30,296 nucleotides of DNA from Psilocybe azurescens. Lineage: Eukaryota; Basidiomycota; Agaricomycetes; Agaricales; Agrocybaceae. The stretch's first letter is position 1; every line of letters starts with the position of its first letter. Shown here piece by piece: positions 27,732 to 30,296 of this stretch. The notes beneath the pieces were generated by a model that saw only the letters and a list, made by a program, of their open reading frames with translations, searched no databases and was not told the origin of the DNA. The position numbers and the translations under genes were made by a program. The DNA lies in the NCBI GenBank assembly GCA_023853785.1, contig JAJIRX010001032.1:1-30296 (forward strand). Reading direction: 5' to 3'.

Positions 27732-30275
27732 TCATGCTGCACGTTCCTGCACATCCTCGTTGCTTGAAAGAATAGATTCATCGACGTAAATAAGCGGGGG
27801 CATCCAGTTGTAATCATCTAGGTCATCAGCCGTGAAATAATGAGCACAGTCATGTGTATCTCCTGTCCAGTTAATGATAATTTTGAATGGTGAAGGACTC
27901 CAACCCTTTGAATTTCAGCAAATAGCTGCGGACTACTCCAAACAGGGTCTGTACCCGATGGCGCACATTGATTCCCGGTCTTCCCAGATTGAAGGCAAGA
28001 TGTTGTTTGCCGAGCATATTAACTAGCTCGGCTGTGTACCCAGCCTTCGACAATACGAATGCAACAACATCCCAGATAAAGTCCCACGGGCTGCCTTGAC
28101 ACAGGCGTGGAGAAAGGGATTTGTCCCACCCCAAGCCTTGACTGCGAACTCCACCGCGAACACCGCAGCCATAGTATACGTTGATTGATCTACAGCGTAT
28201 GGTCCTGCTCGCGAAGGATCATTTAGAAATTCCGTCACCATCCGTACATATGGGGTACCAATTATGCGATAAAGGTGGTACCATGCAGGTTGTCGCCGGC
28301 CAATGCCCACCTCTATTTCATTGAATATTGCAGAAAAGAGGAAACCGGGAACAGACGCCGAGAAATCATCTGCAAATGAGTCTCGCAGAACCGAAAATGA
28401 CCCCCAAGAGACTACTCGATTGGATTCGAGTATCCCGCTGGCACTGACGGCGGTCCAAAAGCCAGATGAGGGCTCAGAGGAATCAATGCCAGGCACCTGC
28501 GTAATCTTTGATCCGAAATACCACGATGGTGCAGATAGAGCTGTGCTGTCTGCCTAAATTCCCTTGATTTGGAGTCAAAATATGTTGTTTCAAATATCTT
28601 TGAAATAAGTAGACGTACCGACGTTTGTAGAAATTCTAGAAACATTGCAGGATTCTCAATTGAAGAGCCATAATATATTAAAGGGTCAGCCATTAATGTG
28701 AGCACATAAGTTGTCCAGTGCTGAATATAGGGCACATTGAAAACCTTCTCTCGAAGAATGGTGTTGTCATGCAGAGGACCTGCCAGTCGAAGATGCTCAA
28801 GAGTGACCGGTATGCATAATCTTGCACCGGTCTCGCTATGTCAAGCGCTATATATGAAATAGACCGAAGGTCAGAAATAAATTTGTAAGAGAGCAATCAA
28901 TGCTTACATTCAATGGCAGAAATACAGAAATTGGCAGCTTCCTCATGCCTTTTACTGGGATCTACGAAAAATTGACAAGACCGGGTTGGATCGACGAGGA
29001 AGTCACTGAACGAGGCATGAAGAAATTTGATGGGCTTGTTGATATCTGAGGCATCCACAACAGACAATATGTCAATGAGGAGGAGCTGAACAGTTCCTGG
29101 GGTAAGTTGCATAAACTCCTCTAGATCCGTAACTGCCAGAGGTTCAATGTAATCATCTGTATTCAAATTGGACAATACAAAGCCATCCCAAGAATTCGCA
29201 AGACTTCTTTGACATTTTCCACCTCAGAAAGGATATTGATATATAGAGTATCAAGTTGCGCGTATGGCCCATCATCATTGACCGAAAGGAGGCCTTGAAC
29301 GACTTTGAGGCGATAGAGTGGACTGCATTGAGGAGAGGACACATATCTAATGACCGTGGCTGCGTAGATGAATTGACCTGATGATTTTGCAACCAATTTG
29401 TCGATGTCTTTCTTCAATGGCCATGAATCCGGAAGATGGGCGCGCATAATGTGTGTCCTTCGTATGTCACAAAATGAGTCTTTCAGATATATCCAAATAT
29501 CCTCGTATGGCCGGTATGTGTCGTCGAGTGCAAGACGAAAGGTCAGACTGTGTAGGGGCAACAGAAAATGATGTAGTGAGATGATACTCTGGTCGGCTGG
29601 CAATGAGAAATCTGAAGGGGGAGAGCAGGAGCGATGTGTTGGAGTTCATTTGAGATGGTGTTTAAAATAGTGTTCTGAGAGTCCGCTCCATGGCATTCGT
29701 CGAGACCATCAATAATGATTAGATTGGGAAACGGTGTCGCAGATGTGAAGCGCCCGGTGCTAGAAAGCTGAAGAAGAGGATTGAGGAACAATGTGAGAAA
29801 TTGTGTATTGAAATTAAGCTGGAAGATTGCTGGATTGTTGTTGATGACTGCTTCGATTATTGGCCGGGATTCATGAATGTGTAACCATAACTGATAGGCC
29901 AACGTGGCGACGAAAGCCTTTTCGTTGTTTCGCTGAGATCTGACCTAGAGAAAAGAAACTGGCGAGAAGCAATTCTTAGCGGCGCATAGTTCTGCCAAGG
30001 TCTGGGCGATCGCCGATTTGCCTGCGCCTGCCGGACCATAGAGCCAAAGCACGAAGTTATCCCATCCAAACACCCCAATAAACCAATCCATGAGCTTCTT
30101 GAGGACGGCAGTACGAGTGTTTGGATGGCATTTGGGAGGGTCGAATCGGTCGCCTGAGTTATGGAGCGCCCCGAGAGATGATGCCTCGAGCAATTGTTTG
30201 ATGGCTGCACTCATGCATTGATTTTATTTAAGGATAACTGACATGAGGGAGCCACATACCTTCGGACGATGGCAT
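27732..30275 (-). pseudogene. NACHT-domain NTPase (NLR-like), right copy, broken
   Basis: Paralogue of the left gene. Exon 1 (30275-30260) starts MPSSE and splices across 30259-30205 to give MPSSEAIKQLLEASS in frame, the best-supported start. Then come WDNFVLWLYGPAGAGKSAIA, FPNLIIIDGLDECHGA, FRFLIASRPEYHLTTSF, SSGQFIYAATVIRYVSSP and KFLHASFSDFLVDPTR. A long C-terminal region includes VPGFLFSAIFNEIEVGIG, MVTEFLNDPSRAGPY, LAFNLGRPGINVRHRVQTLF and YFTADDLDDYNWMPPLIYVD, ending with TGA at 27732-27734. Lesions: three one-base losses within about 45 bp after the Walker A region (29990-29940, creating a stop), a frame break at the shared CCAATTTGA site, a one-base loss near 28790, and shifts near 27900 and 28090. 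No repeat-type sensor domain is seen. Confidence 0.88.
30205..30259 (-). other. First intron of the right NACHT gene
   Basis: GTATGT donor after TCGTCCGAAG and GTGCAG acceptor. 55 bp. Splicing joins MPSSE to AIKQLL in frame, so the in-intron ATG at 30214 is probably not the native start. Confidence 0.8.
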
Positions 30276-30296
30276 GATGGTGCTCGGTGAACGTTC

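Larger units (their letters stand above)
25808..30296 (-). repeat. Right arm of the large inverted duplication
   Basis: Inverted counterpart of 15700-20012, holding R4, the NACHT 3' flank and the second NACHT gene. The match runs to the window edge, so the arm may continue outside. Confidence 0.88.

Overview
The window looks like a transposon-rich accessory region of a filamentous fungus, most likely an agaricomycete basidiomycete. The grounds are 50-60 bp GT-AG introns, a hAT transposase and a PIF/Harbinger element with its Myb-like partner of the kinds common in these fungi, NACHT NTPase genes of the basidiomycete NLR-like type, and a Sec61-alpha relic with small introns. I see no intact, clearly functional protein-coding gene. 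Every recognisable gene carries frameshifts, stops, insertions or truncation.

Left part (1 to about 3380): a possible minus-strand gene fragment, a GC-rich triplet-like low-complexity tract, and a first copy of an unclassified repeat. That repeat has a tRNA-like head followed by arms packed with palindromes of the CTCCANNTGGAG type.

Centre (3382-14988): one hAT transposon delimited by matching inverted ends (TAGTGATGCC...) and a perfect 8-bp target duplication, ACACTGCC. Its minus-strand transposase gene (BED-like finger to hAT dimerisation domain) is split by three insertions: a 565-bp Tc1/mariner deletion derivative (4872-5436), a 4.2-kb PIF/Harbinger element with transposase and Myb-like genes (5782-10022, perfect 25-bp inverted ends), and a 2.25-kb copy of the unclassified palindrome-arm element (10992-13240). 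A solo LTR (11872-12492) sits inside the last of these. Without the insertions the hAT would be about 4.5 kb. Removing the Harbinger and palindrome-arm elements with one target-site copy each gives plausible open hAT reading frames across the junctions.

Right part (about 15700-30296): a large imperfect inverted duplication. Each arm carries a decayed NACHT NTPase gene (left on +, right on -), its 3' flank and a copy of a roughly 1-kb repeat, called R here. The 6-kb spacer holds two more R copies, an acidic ORF of unknown origin, small diverged repeats and a truncated, intron-bearing Sec61-alpha pseudogene.

The most original material is the palindrome-arm element with its two different tRNA-like heads, the NACHT-plus-R inverted duplication, and the well-delimited nesting series, which gives a relative order of insertion.
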